This document shows, piece by piece, positions 1 through 6,208 of a stretch of 12,472 nucleotides of DNA. A program made the translations under genes and the position numbers. Under the pieces are notes generated by a model. It saw only the letters and a list, made by a program, of their open reading frames with translations, searched no databases and was not told the origin of the DNA. The DNA is from Candidatus Methanophagales archaeon (lineage in GTDB: Archaea > Halobacteriota > Syntropharchaeia > Alkanophagales > Methanospirareceae). The stretch covers positions 1 through 12,472 of the forward strand of contig JAGGZZ010000269.1 of the NCBI GenBank assembly GCA_021161765.1, written 5' to 3'. Within the stretch, counting starts at the first letter, position 1. The number at the start of each line of letters is the position of its first letter.

Positions 1-393
1 CATTAAAATCGTGGTATTGGTTGTAGAGGACAAAGAAGGAATCCTTACCCACGCTTGTAGTTCTCCTGTTGAGCCATTAAACTTCTCTATCTCGTGGTCC
101 AACCTGGTTGAGTTATCGCTATCAGTGAAAACAATGTCATCACCATCTTCTTGAGCACGGGCGGATAAATTAGTATCCGAGGCTAAATTAATCAGAACAG
201 GAAAATCAGTCAAATCAGCAGCTATCTTGTTGTGGTCTATCTCTATCGGTTTTCGATAATGCCAGTCCGCGCTCGCAGCCGGCACGATTGAAAGGAGAAC
301 TATCGCCACAAATAGAAGAGCTAAGAACCGCTTCAGGTTATGACCCCTCTTTCCTTCCGCGTGCGCGCCTGCCACTCTTCGCTTCGCTTTCAT
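1..393 (-). CDS. Secreted/cell-surface DUF2341 protein, N-terminal part (runs off window)
   Basis: The frame is open from an ATG at 391-393 to the window edge (131 codons, 3' end missing). Residues 21-42 form a signal peptide: Lys-Arg, a hydrophobic core (FLALLFVAIVLLSIV), then Ala-Ser-Ala before Asp43. The mature start DWHYRKPIEIDH, followed by LTDFPVLINL, DGDDIVFTD, LDHEIEKF and GELQAWVRIPSLSS, is the typical pattern of DUF2341, a beta-rich domain found at the start of large archaeal and bacterial surface proteins. The function is unknown; binding or adhesion at the cell surface is plausible. The 20-residue basic stretch before the signal peptide is unusually long. A GAGGGGT sequence lies about 7 nt before a CTG codon (Leu20), so the real start may be further in than 393. 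Domain assignment is confident; the start is not. Confidence 0.8.
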   Translation of the reverse strand, partial: MKAKRRVAGAHAEGKRGHNLKRFLALLFVAIVLLSIVPAASADWHYRKPIEIDHNKIAADLTDFPVLINLASDTNLSARAQEDGDDIVFTDSDNSTRLDHEIEKFNGSTGELQAWVRIPSLSSTTNTTILM

Positions 394-426
394 TATTCTT
401 TCATTTTTTTCCTTTGTACATATCCC

Positions 427-438
427 TTTAAAAACTTT
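427..438 (-). promoter_or_regulatory. Candidate TATA box for the DUF2341 gene
   Basis: On the minus strand this reads AAAGTTTTTAAA and lies about 35-45 nt upstream of the ATG at 393, in an AT-rich stretch. The position suits an archaeal TATA element with a short leader. It is a weak call based only on composition and spacing. The rest of 394-550 shows no gene. Confidence 0.35.
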
Positions 439-602
439 TCGATTGATCGATTTTTCTCTCCCTCTTCTATCTTTTTAAATCACAAAAGCCTTATCCATTA
501 CTCTTTGCGGCACAGTCGAATTTTCTAGTGAAATTGCTAAATCCTTAAATTTCACCGCAGAGCACACGGAGAACGCAAAGGCATAAAAAACCAAAAATAC
601 TA

Positions 603-664
603 GCCACAGAGACCACAGAGGACTCAGAGGGTAAATACTCGGTGCTCTCTGAGTACTCGGTGGC
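603..664. repeat. Inner hairpin of the repeat element
   Basis: GCCACAGAG (603-611) pairs with CTCGGTGGC (656-664) with one mismatch. ACTCAGAG (622-629) pairs with CTCTGAGT (647-654) perfectly around a 17-nt loop. The 10 nt at 612-621 bulge on one side. Read on the minus strand, the hairpin is followed by a T-rich tract at about 584-600, so it could act as a terminator-like structure or as the 3' end of a small RNA. Confidence 0.65.
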
Positions 665-669
665 AAAAA

Positions 670-688
670 TTATACTTTATATACAACC
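670..688 (-). promoter_or_regulatory. TATA-like 19-mer beside the repeat, shared with 6209-6227
   Basis: On the minus strand it reads GGTTGTATATAAAGTATAA. An almost identical sequence occurs at 6209-6227, also next to a palindromic repeat and in the same orientation toward it. It contains TATATAAAG, a good archaeal TATA core, and would direct transcription into the hairpin at 603-664. A promoter role is inferred; it may simply be a conserved edge of the repeat element. Confidence 0.4.
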
Positions 689-718
689 AGAAAACCTGAA
701 CAATGATTGAAACAGTCT

Positions 719-2434
719 TTAAACTCTGCGTACTCTGCGCTCTCCGCGGTGATAAATCACTTGATTTTTAGATAGTGCCACTCTTTGCACTATTTCTCGC
801 ACGTACTCATCTGCGTTCAGGTCCACCGTGTCGAACGCCGAGAACTTTTTTATCACGTGCTCTTCAATCGTTCTGAGCCCTTCTTCGTTCCGAGCCTCCA
901 TCCGGAGGATAATCACGGGAGATGTGTTTGAGCGGCGCACAAGTGCCCAGCCGTTCTCCTTCACGAACTCTATCTTCACGCCGTCTATGTCGTTTCCCGC
1001 TTCATCGGTTCTTCTTTTGTATTCCCCGGGGTTTTTTGCCGCAAGCGCACGGTAATAGTTCTCCACGGCATCGGAAACCCGCTCCTTCTCTTCATCGCTC
1101 ACCACGGGAATCCGTATCTCCGGCGTGTTCACGTATCGTTTCAAAAACTCCGCAAGCATTTCGTCAACCACATCCATTTTTCTTTTGCGATGTAACTCTG
1201 CGGCGGTGAGCAGTAAAAGTTCAGAAAAAGCGAATACCGCATCGTCTGCACGATTGTTCTTTGCGAAGTACACGTGCCCTGACATCTCACCGCCTGCAAC
1301 TGCACCAACCGCATCCATCTTCGTCTTTATGAATGAAAATCCCGTCTTCCATTCTACGGGCACGCCACCATTCTCCGTGATTATCTCTCGTATCGCATCC
1401 GAGCATTTGGTATCGTAAACAATCTTCGCATGTGGACGCTCTTTTAAGATGTGTTTGCAGAGCAGAGCGAGGATTTGTTCCCCGATTATGTTCCGTCCAA
1501 GAGGCGATACTGCGCCTGCACGGTCGCCGTCACAGTCAGAAGACAGCCCGATGTGCGCATTTTTACGCTGCACTTCTGCATGCAAATCCGTTAAGAACCC
1601 CGGTATTGTCGGGTCGGGCAGGTGATGCGGGAAGTTGCCATCGGGTTCACAGTAAAGCTCGAATACTTCTGCGCCCAAATCGCGGAAGATTGGCGGTGCG
1701 ATTACGCCCGTAGTTCCGTTTCCCGCGTCATAAACGATTTTCAAGCCGGTTAGCGGCTTTGTTCTCTCTTCAGGCAGTTTCTCAATCTCGTGCAGTGCGG
1801 TTGAAAGTGCCTCCCGTAACGAACTATCACCCGAAAGAGTGCGTAATGCCAGTTCTTCCCATCTGTCCCGCAGGATAACGTTTGCCGCTATCATAGCACG
1901 ATAATCGGGCAGAACGTCCACTTCTTCGAGTTCACCTTTAACCGCAGCGCCTGGAACGTGCAGGGAACCCGTTTTAAACGCATCTTCGAGTTTCTTTGCG
2001 GTTTGAAACATCTCATTTATCTGGTTCGTGGTGGTGCTTTCCGAACCAATACAGAGCTTGAAGCCGTTCCATTCCTTATCCAGATGACTTCCCGTGACTT
2101 CAACACCGCCATCGGCATCGAACAGCCAGGTGGCGAAGTACATCAGTGGTGTGGAGCTTACCTTTTCCGCAGGTGCAATGTCTATGACGTGGACACTTCT
2201 GCTCACGAGAGCTTCGGCAAAGGCGGTCTTTAGTCGTGGCGAGCTGTTTCTGACATCCTTACCGAGCACAACCGTTAGTTTTTGCGGGTCTTTACGGCGG
2301 TGCTTACGCAGCAGTTCTACGTAAGCTAACGCAGTCAAAGTGCAAAAGTCGTTACTGAGCTGGAAGTTCGGATATTCCTCAGAGGCAATGCCTCTTATGT
2401 CGTTCGCACGATATGTGGTTTTGTCTATTGTCAT
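719..2434 (-). CDS. Phosphomannomutase/phosphoglucomutase (alpha-D-phosphohexomutase family)
   Basis: The enzyme interconverts hexose-1-phosphate and hexose-6-phosphate and supplies sugar nucleotides for glycans; it is cytosolic. The family blocks appear in order: TYRANDIRGIA (7-17), the phosphoserine loop VTGSHLDKEWNGFK (113-126, Ser116), the metal loop DCDGDR (300-305), the sugar loop GEMSGHVYF (382-390) and the phosphate loop RRSNTSPVIILR (500-511). At 571 residues it is longer than the usual 450 or so, mainly because of an extra stretch around residues 185-230. The serine loop lacks the usual His-Asn-Pro and has His-Leu-Asp instead. The last 12 or so residues (IYHRGERRVRRV) and the stop are encoded by the palindromic repeat. 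The start is supported by GAGGAGGT about 9 nt upstream, which overlaps the stop of the methylase gene, so the two are probably co-transcribed. Mannose versus glucose specificity cannot be decided here. Confidence 0.88.
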   Translation of the reverse strand: MTIDKTTYRANDIRGIASEEYPNFQLSNDFCTLTALAYVELLRKHRRKDPQKLTVVLGKDVRNSSPRLKTAFAEALVSRSVHVIDIAPAEKVSSTPLMYFATWLFDADGGVEVTGSHLDKEWNGFKLCIGSESTTTNQINEMFQTAKKLEDAFKTGSLHVPGAAVKGELEEVDVLPDYRAMIAANVILRDRWEELALRTLSGDSSLREALSTALHEIEKLPEERTKPLTGLKIVYDAGNGTTGVIAPPIFRDLGAEVFELYCEPDGNFPHHLPDPTIPGFLTDLHAEVQRKNAHIGLSSDCDGDRAGAVSPLGRNIIGEQILALLCKHILKERPHAKIVYDTKCSDAIREIITENGGVPVEWKTGFSFIKTKMDAVGAVAGGEMSGHVYFAKNNRADDAVFAFSELLLLTAAELHRKRKMDVVDEMLAEFLKRYVNTPEIRIPVVSDEEKERVSDAVENYYRALAAKNPGEYKRRTDEAGNDIDGVKIEFVKENGWALVRRSNTSPVIILRMEARNEEGLRTIEEHVIKKFSAFDTVDLNADEYVREIVQRVALSKNQVIYHRGERRVRRV

Positions 2435-2442
2435 TTTTTGTT

Positions 2443-3429
2443 TTAACCTCCTCTCTCATCTAATCCCAACAACAAGCACTCCTCAGAATTGTTATTACTG
2501 AGTACGTACTTGTAACCTCCGTACCTTATCTCACTTACTACTGGCTTATACTTCCTTAAAATTCTTTTCAAGTTCTCGATAGAAGGTATGCCATCTGACC
2601 TGTACAAAACCACAATGATAGCGTTTTGAAATTTTTTAAACAGCTTGTTGAACGCCGTATGGATTTTATTTTTATCACACCAAACAGGCTTTTTATGCTT
2701 TATCCTCCTGTGTTTGCTCCTGTAGTCAATCATATCCCCCCTCTTTTGATGATTCACAATACCCTCAAGGAAATGATAAAAGTCCAGGTAATCCACGCCA
2801 ACGCCCTCTCTCGATAAATGCTCTTCAAATGGCGTATCCCATGTCGCTTTGTTGCCAAAGCTTCGTTTTACATTTGAAGTCCGCATGTAAAGATTTTTTC
2901 GATGAAAAAGATTATAGGGACGTTTTATAATGCAAGATTGAAACAATGCATAATAAGCCAGTGTGCGCTTGTAAAAGTTATCAAAATTTTCAATGTTCTG
3001 GATGACCATATCAAGCCATCTATTCTCCTCGTCGGTATAGTAAATATCAGAAAATGTGTCCTGGATGAACGTGGGATAATTGATGTCGGGGTGTGGTTGC
3101 AGTAAAAAGTCTATATCGTCATGCGATAGCTTCGTTGAATCATTCTCTATCAGAGCCGTACCGATGAAATAATTGGACTTTAATATGTCGTTGTAAAATA
3201 CCTGTTTACCTCTTGTTTTCAAGAAATATCCTACTATCCCTGTTCCACCGAATGCGTCTAAGGCGCTTTCAAATTTGATGTCTTCTATATTCTCCCAAAT
3301 CCATTCGACTATCTTTGCTTTGCTCCCTTGATAGCGGGTTGTTGGGAGTGTATAAGGCTTAATTAAGTCTCCCATAAGTGTTAATTGTGTTTCGGTCATT
3401 TTTATCTTTACGATATCCATATCCTTCAA
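2443..3429 (-). CDS. D12-class DNA adenine methylase, apparently lacking its DPPY catalytic motif
   Basis: The protein resembles Dam-like N6-adenine methyltransferases of restriction systems. TTRYQGSK (30-37) is the N-terminal SAM-binding block and LDAFGGTGIVGYFL (57-70) is motif I. The family patterns NLFHRKNLY (173-181), GVGVDYLDFYHFLEG (209-223) and YRSDGIPS (276-283) also occur. From my knowledge of the family, a segment of roughly 40-45 residues ending in DPPY should lie between PFEEH (200-204) and GVGVDY. Here the two are joined with only LSRE between them, and no DPPY occurs anywhere in the protein. There is no frameshift, so this looks like an in-frame deletion and a probably inactive enzyme. 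The outermost start is a TTG at 3429; ATG codons at 3420, 3399 or 3375 are alternatives. The gene overlaps the nuclease gene upstream by up to 71 bp and stops 8 bp before the phosphomannomutase. Confidence 0.8.
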   Translation of the reverse strand: MKDMDIVKIKMTETQLTLMGDLIKPYTLPTTRYQGSKAKIVEWIWENIEDIKFESALDAFGGTGIVGYFLKTRGKQVFYNDILKSNYFIGTALIENDSTKLSHDDIDFLLQPHPDINYPTFIQDTFSDIYYTDEENRWLDMVIQNIENFDNFYKRTLAYYALFQSCIIKRPYNLFHRKNLYMRTSNVKRSFGNKATWDTPFEEHLSREGVGVDYLDFYHFLEGIVNHQKRGDMIDYRSKHRRIKHKKPVWCDKNKIHTAFNKLFKKFQNAIIVVLYRSDGIPSIENLKRILRKYKPVVSEIRYGGYKYVLSNNNSEECLLLGLDERGG

Positions 3430-4195
3430 GAATTTCTTTTACCTCTTTGGTAGATGTGTCTTCTTTAACGATTAAAGCAACGGAATGGTCTCTTTTCAGC
3501 TCAAAAAAACCATCCCCTTTATCGTCAAAGTTCCCCGCTGTAACATAAACTCCCTCTCCTGTTGGAAGTACTCCCTCACCCACTTTTGAGCCCTTTTCAT
3601 TTGCTCGTTGATGCAACCCTTCCAATCCTAAAGATTTCCAAATATTTTCAGTCTTCTCTTTCTGCTCGCTTTGTAAATCCTTTATTTTTGTACTTAACCC
3701 TTCAGTTTGCTCCTTAATCTTTTTAATTTCGTCATCATAATGGCCCAGCAATCTCTTCGCTTCTTTATATGCGTTTTTTACCTCCTCTTCCCGTTCTTTA
3801 ATATATTTGGGCACATCTGCATTAATCAAACTCTCTCTTGAGAGAAAACGCTCTAAATCATCAATGTTAGCCACCAATTCCTTTCGTTTTATCACAAGAA
3901 GACACCTCTTTTCAAAAGGGAACCCCTGCATAAATGGACTAAAATGTCTATTTAAATCTTCATCATAGCTTTTAGTATCAATGATAACTTTACGTTCCTC
4001 TGGGAGACCTTTGATAAATATATCTATTCTCTGCCCCCTGGTAGCATATTCAAAATCAAGCTGGCTTTCGTGGTGACCGAGGCATTTCAAAATAGGAACA
4101 AATACCGTCTGTTTGACGTTCTCTTCAGTGCTCCCGATATCGTCAGGGCTTAATTCAGCAATTTTTCTTAAACACTCTTCGCTCTCGCCATTCAT
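3359..4195 (-). CDS. Restriction endonuclease, PD-(D/E)xK type (HsdR N-terminal-like) with coiled coil
   Basis: It probably cuts unmodified DNA as the partner of the adjacent D12 methylase. The N-terminal domain has the order seen in the type I HsdR N-terminal nuclease domain: ENVKQTVFVPILKCLG (25-40), RIDIFIK (56-62, Asp58) and KVIIDTKSYDEDL (69-81, Asp73 and Lys75), which fits a D...(D/E)xK active site. Residues 131-187 are charged and helical (KEREEEVKNAYKEAKRLL and onward), a likely coiled coil for dimerisation. The last 90 residues form a small domain I do not recognise. At 278 residues it has no helicase part, so it is not a full HsdR. The ATG is preceded by GAGGTGA at 6 nt. The gene is first of a three-gene minus-strand cluster and is AT-rich compared with trpB, which suggests acquisition by transfer. 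Confidence 0.75.
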   Translation of the reverse strand: MNGESEECLRKIAELSPDDIGSTEENVKQTVFVPILKCLGHHESQLDFEYATRGQRIDIFIKGLPEERKVIIDTKSYDEDLNRHFSPFMQGFPFEKRCLLVIKRKELVANIDDLERFLSRESLINADVPKYIKEREEEVKNAYKEAKRLLGHYDDEIKKIKEQTEGLSTKIKDLQSEQKEKTENIWKSLGLEGLHQRANEKGSKVGEGVLPTGEGVYVTAGNFDDKGDGFFELKRDHSVALIVKEDTSTKEVKEILEGYGYRKDKNDRNTINTYGRLN

Positions 4196-4256
4196 TTCTT
4201 ATTCACCTCTAACATCTAAATATTCATAGCGATTAATTAAAAGCCAAATTATAAAA

Positions 4257-4270
4257 CTTATATTCACACC
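4257..4270 (-). promoter_or_regulatory. Promoter box GGTGTGAATATAAG upstream of the restriction cluster
   Basis: On the minus strand the box lies about 62-75 nt upstream of the nuclease ATG, with a second TATA-like run (TTTATAAT) directly downstream. AATATAAG resembles an archaeal TATA box, and the preceding GTGTG would occupy the BRE position. The same GTGTGAATATAA core recurs at 4428-4439 and near 11816-11827. Confidence 0.5.
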
Positions 4271-4426
4271 GCTTCACCGTTAATAAGACGTCCTGTAATC
4301 ACTCATTAACGCCAGATACGTAGTTTCTTAACCTCTTTGCTGCGTAAATTCGTTTTCTTTTCCTTTCGTCTTTAATCCATTAGGGGCTAATAATTAAAAA
4401 GATTGCGGAAAAACGGTTAAATAGAT

Positions 4427-4440
4427 GGTGTGAATATAAG
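4427..4440 (+). promoter_or_regulatory. Promoter box GGTGTGAATATAAG directed toward the small ORF
   Basis: This is the exact inverse copy of the box at 4257-4270. It points to the right, about 80 nt upstream of the ATG at 4521, giving a leader of roughly 55-60 nt. An AT-rich imperfect stem (TTTTCTTTCAA near 4480, TTGAAAAGAAAA near 4500) lies in that leader. Confidence 0.4.
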
Positions 4441-4520
4441 CTGTCAAGTTTCTTCATCATTTATTTGTTTCTTCTTTGTTTTCTTTCAATTTCAACATTT
4501 GAAAAGAAAAAGGTGGACAA

Positions 4521-4574
4521 ATGGATGCGAGCGATATATCCATAGCGGTAACTAAATATAAAATCAAAAAATAA
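4521..4574 (+). CDS. 17-residue ORF with strong ribosome-binding site; possible small protein or gene remnant
   Basis: The ORF encodes MDASDISIAVTKYKIKK and stops at TAA. AGGTGG ends 4 nt before the ATG, and a promoter-like box lies about 80 nt upstream, so it has full expression signals. I do not recognise the peptide. It has an acidic-to-hydrophobic front half and a lysine-rich end, with no clear membrane segment. It may be a true small protein, a leader peptide, or the surviving 5' end of a gene whose remainder was lost next to the trpB terminator. Confidence 0.4.
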   Translation: MDASDISIAVTKYKIKK

Positions 4575-4616
4575 AAAACCGAGGGGAGATGCTAAAATCT
4601 ACATTTCCATCTCCCC
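4563..4616 (-). terminator. Hairpin plus T-tract downstream of trpB
   Basis: A perfect 9-bp stem, GGGGAGATG (4583-4591) and CATCTCCCC (4608-4616), has a 16-nt loop. On the minus strand it is followed by TCGGTTTTTTATTTTTTG. It lies about 55 nt past the trpB stop. The T-tract is only on the side expected for minus-strand transcription, so it fits termination of trpB. Confidence 0.75.
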
Positions 4617-4669
4617 ATCCCTTGCGCGCCGTTTATCGTCTTCTGATTGCGATTACGGTTGCAATTGCC

Positions 4670-6034
4670 CTACTCCGCCTGCGGCAGATTAGCCAATGCC
4701 TGCTTTACCAACTCCGCGGGATACTCGTAATCCACGAGTTTTCCACTCAAAAACGCGTCGTATGCACCCAGGTCGAAATGCCCGTGACCTGAATTATTGA
4801 AGTATATCACTTCTTCTTTACCTTCCTCCTTGCATCGCAACGCCTCGTCTATCACCGCTTTCACTTCGTGTGCTGATTCCGGTGCTATTATATGCCCTTC
4901 CGACTCGGCAAATAATTTCGCAGCCTTGAACACCTCGGTCTGGTGATATGCCACCGCATCTATCCAGCCGTCCTTCACCAGCTTGCAGAGTAACGGTGCA
5001 TCGCCGTGGTATCTCAGCCCGCCTGCGTGAATAGGTGGCGGGACGAACGTATGCCCCAGCGAGAACATCTTCAACAGAGGTGTCATCCCCGCACTGTCAC
5101 CGAAATCATATAGATACAGCCCCTTCGTCAGCGTTGGACATGCCATCGGCTCACAAGCAACGATTTTTAAGTCCGGCTTTTTTCCTGTTAGCTTATCGCC
5201 TGCGAACGGAAAGGTAGCCCCACTGAAGTTACTGCCGCCGCCGACGTTTCCGAAGATCACATCGGGATATTCGTCTATCTGCTCAAACGCGAGCTTTGCC
5301 TCCAATCCTACTACCGTTTGATGCAATATAACGTGATTCAGAACCGAACCCAGTGCATAGTTCGTATTGTCGTGCGTGGCTGCATCCTCTACCGCTTCGG
5401 AGATTGAAATGCCCAGACTACCCGTAGTGTCCGGGTCCTTCTCCAGGTATTGACGTCCATATTCCGTGTTCTTGCTCGGGCTCCGGAATACTTCGCCGTC
5501 CCACGTTTCCATCATTACCCGCCGGTATGGTTTCTGGTCGTAACTCGCAGCAACCATGTAAATCGTGGATTTCAACCCGAAAAGCATGGTACCAAAAGCG
5601 AGTGCAGAACCCCACTGACCCGCCCCGGTTTCCGTTGCTATTCTCTCAACGCCTTCTTTCATGTTGTAATATGCCTGTGCAACCGCAGTATTCGGTTTAT
5701 GACTTCCTGGCGGGCTAACTCCTTCCCACTTGTAATAAATCCTCGCTGGCGTCTTCAGTTTCTCCTCTAATCGCTTCGCTCTGTACAACGGCGTGGGTCG
5801 CCATAGCCGGTAAATCTCTCGAACTTCCTCCGGTATAGGAATCCACCGCTCCGTGCTCACTTCCTGTTTTATCAGCCCCATGGGGAAAATAGCCGCTAAA
5901 TCATCGGGTGTTATTGGCTCCTTCGTCGCTGGATTCATCGGCGGGTCCAGCGGAGAAGGCATGTCCGCCTGTATGTTGTACCACTGCTTTGGGATTTCTT
6001 CCTCATCGAGGAATATCTTCTCTCTCTCGTTCAT
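4670..6034 (-). CDS. trpB: Tryptophan synthase beta chain, TrpB2 type (PLP-dependent)
   Basis: The enzyme condenses indole with serine to make tryptophan, using PLP. TrpB2 proteins form a separate branch common in archaea and often lie apart from trpA, as here, where no trpA or other trp gene is in the window. The PLP lysine is in GSHKPNTA (110-117, Lys113). The catalytic loop is ETGAGQWG (135-142, Glu135). The phosphate-binding loop is GGGSN (265-269) and the cofactor-ring serine loop is NSGHGHFD (414-421). The long N-terminal extension with DLAAIFPMGLIKQE, and CEPMACPTLTKG (294-305), are hallmarks of the TrpB2 branch. At 454 residues it is full length. The start has AAGGA about 7 nt upstream and a TATA box near 6081-6097. 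Some TrpB2 enzymes may have roles beyond tryptophan synthesis, such as indole salvage. Confidence 0.92.
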   Translation of the reverse strand: MNEREKIFLDEEEIPKQWYNIQADMPSPLDPPMNPATKEPITPDDLAAIFPMGLIKQEVSTERWIPIPEEVREIYRLWRPTPLYRAKRLEEKLKTPARIYYKWEGVSPPGSHKPNTAVAQAYYNMKEGVERIATETGAGQWGSALAFGTMLFGLKSTIYMVAASYDQKPYRRVMMETWDGEVFRSPSKNTEYGRQYLEKDPDTTGSLGISISEAVEDAATHDNTNYALGSVLNHVILHQTVVGLEAKLAFEQIDEYPDVIFGNVGGGSNFSGATFPFAGDKLTGKKPDLKIVACEPMACPTLTKGLYLYDFGDSAGMTPLLKMFSLGHTFVPPPIHAGGLRYHGDAPLLCKLVKDGWIDAVAYHQTEVFKAAKLFAESEGHIIAPESAHEVKAVIDEALRCKEEGKEEVIYFNNSGHGHFDLGAYDAFLSGKLVDYEYPAELVKQALANLPQAE

Positions 6035-6080
6035 TTTATTCCTTCTACCTCATTATTGCATACACATAAATGGTCACAGC

Positions 6081-6097
6081 GGTATAAATATATAGCC
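6081..6097 (-). promoter_or_regulatory. TATA box for trpB
   Basis: On the minus strand it reads GGCTATATATTTATACC, a strong TATA-like run about 47-63 nt upstream of the trpB ATG. This predicts a transcript start near 6060 and a leader of about 25 nt containing the AAGGA site. The palindromic repeat begins only about 20 bp upstream. Confidence 0.6.
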
Positions 6098-6117
6098 GTT
6101 CCGAAAAGTAACCACCA

Positions 6118-6195
6118 GATTACACCGATTTTCACGAGATTAAAAATAGCTCACACAACCCACCAAAAGAAATAATCCGTGTAAATCGGTGTCTC
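6118..6195. repeat. Palindromic intergenic element (ACACCGATTT / AAATCGGTGT)
   Basis: The left arm starts GATTACACCGATTTTCACG (from 6118). The right arm (6173-6195) is TAATCCGTGTAAATCGGTG followed by TCTC. Their pairing runs over about 22 bp with a few small bulges, around a 30-nt A/C-rich loop. The AATCCGTGTAAATC style is another widespread low-complexity intergenic repeat. It lies between the trpB promoter and the pus10 3' end and may form a hairpin in either transcript. Confidence 0.7.
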
Positions 6196-6208
6196 AAATA
6201 GAGGGAAG

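Larger units (their letters stand above)
551..753. repeat. Nested palindromic repeat element (CACAGAG/CGCAGAG type)
   Basis: The left end (551-587, TTCACCGCAGAGCACACGG...) and the reverse complement of the right end (717-753, TATCACCGCGGAGAGCGCAG...) match along about 36 nt with scattered mismatches, so they are terminal inverted repeats. Inside them is a second inverted pair (603-664). The units are degenerate runs of CACAGAG, GCAGAG and CTCAGAG, a low-complexity style seen in intergenic regions of many prokaryotes. There is no transposase, and the element looks like a non-autonomous dispersed repeat. Its right end overlaps the last codons of the phosphomannomutase gene. Confidence 0.7.
4257..4440. 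repeat. Perfect 14-bp inverted pair CTTATATTCACACC / GGTGTGAATATAAG
   Basis: The copies are at 4257-4270 and 4427-4440, facing outward with 156 bp between them. The spacer is AT-rich and contains no convincing gene. The pair could be two divergent promoters, one for the nuclease cluster on the left and one for the small ORF on the right. It could also mark the ends of a short mobile element. The region 4196-4669 otherwise holds only the 17-codon ORF and the trpB terminator. Confidence 0.6.

Noticed and set aside
340..528. 62-codon plus-strand ORF
   Set aside because: It runs opposite the DUF2341 N-terminus and its AT-rich upstream region; composition is Phe/Ser-rich as expected for antisense noise.
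475..666. 63-codon minus-strand ORF inside the repeat element
   Set aside because: Its sequence is composed of the CAGAG-type repeat units and has no ribosome-binding site or recognisable protein pattern.
551..753. CRISPR array
   Set aside because: The units are short, degenerate, unevenly spaced and arranged as inverted pairs, with no fixed repeat or unique spacers and no cas genes.
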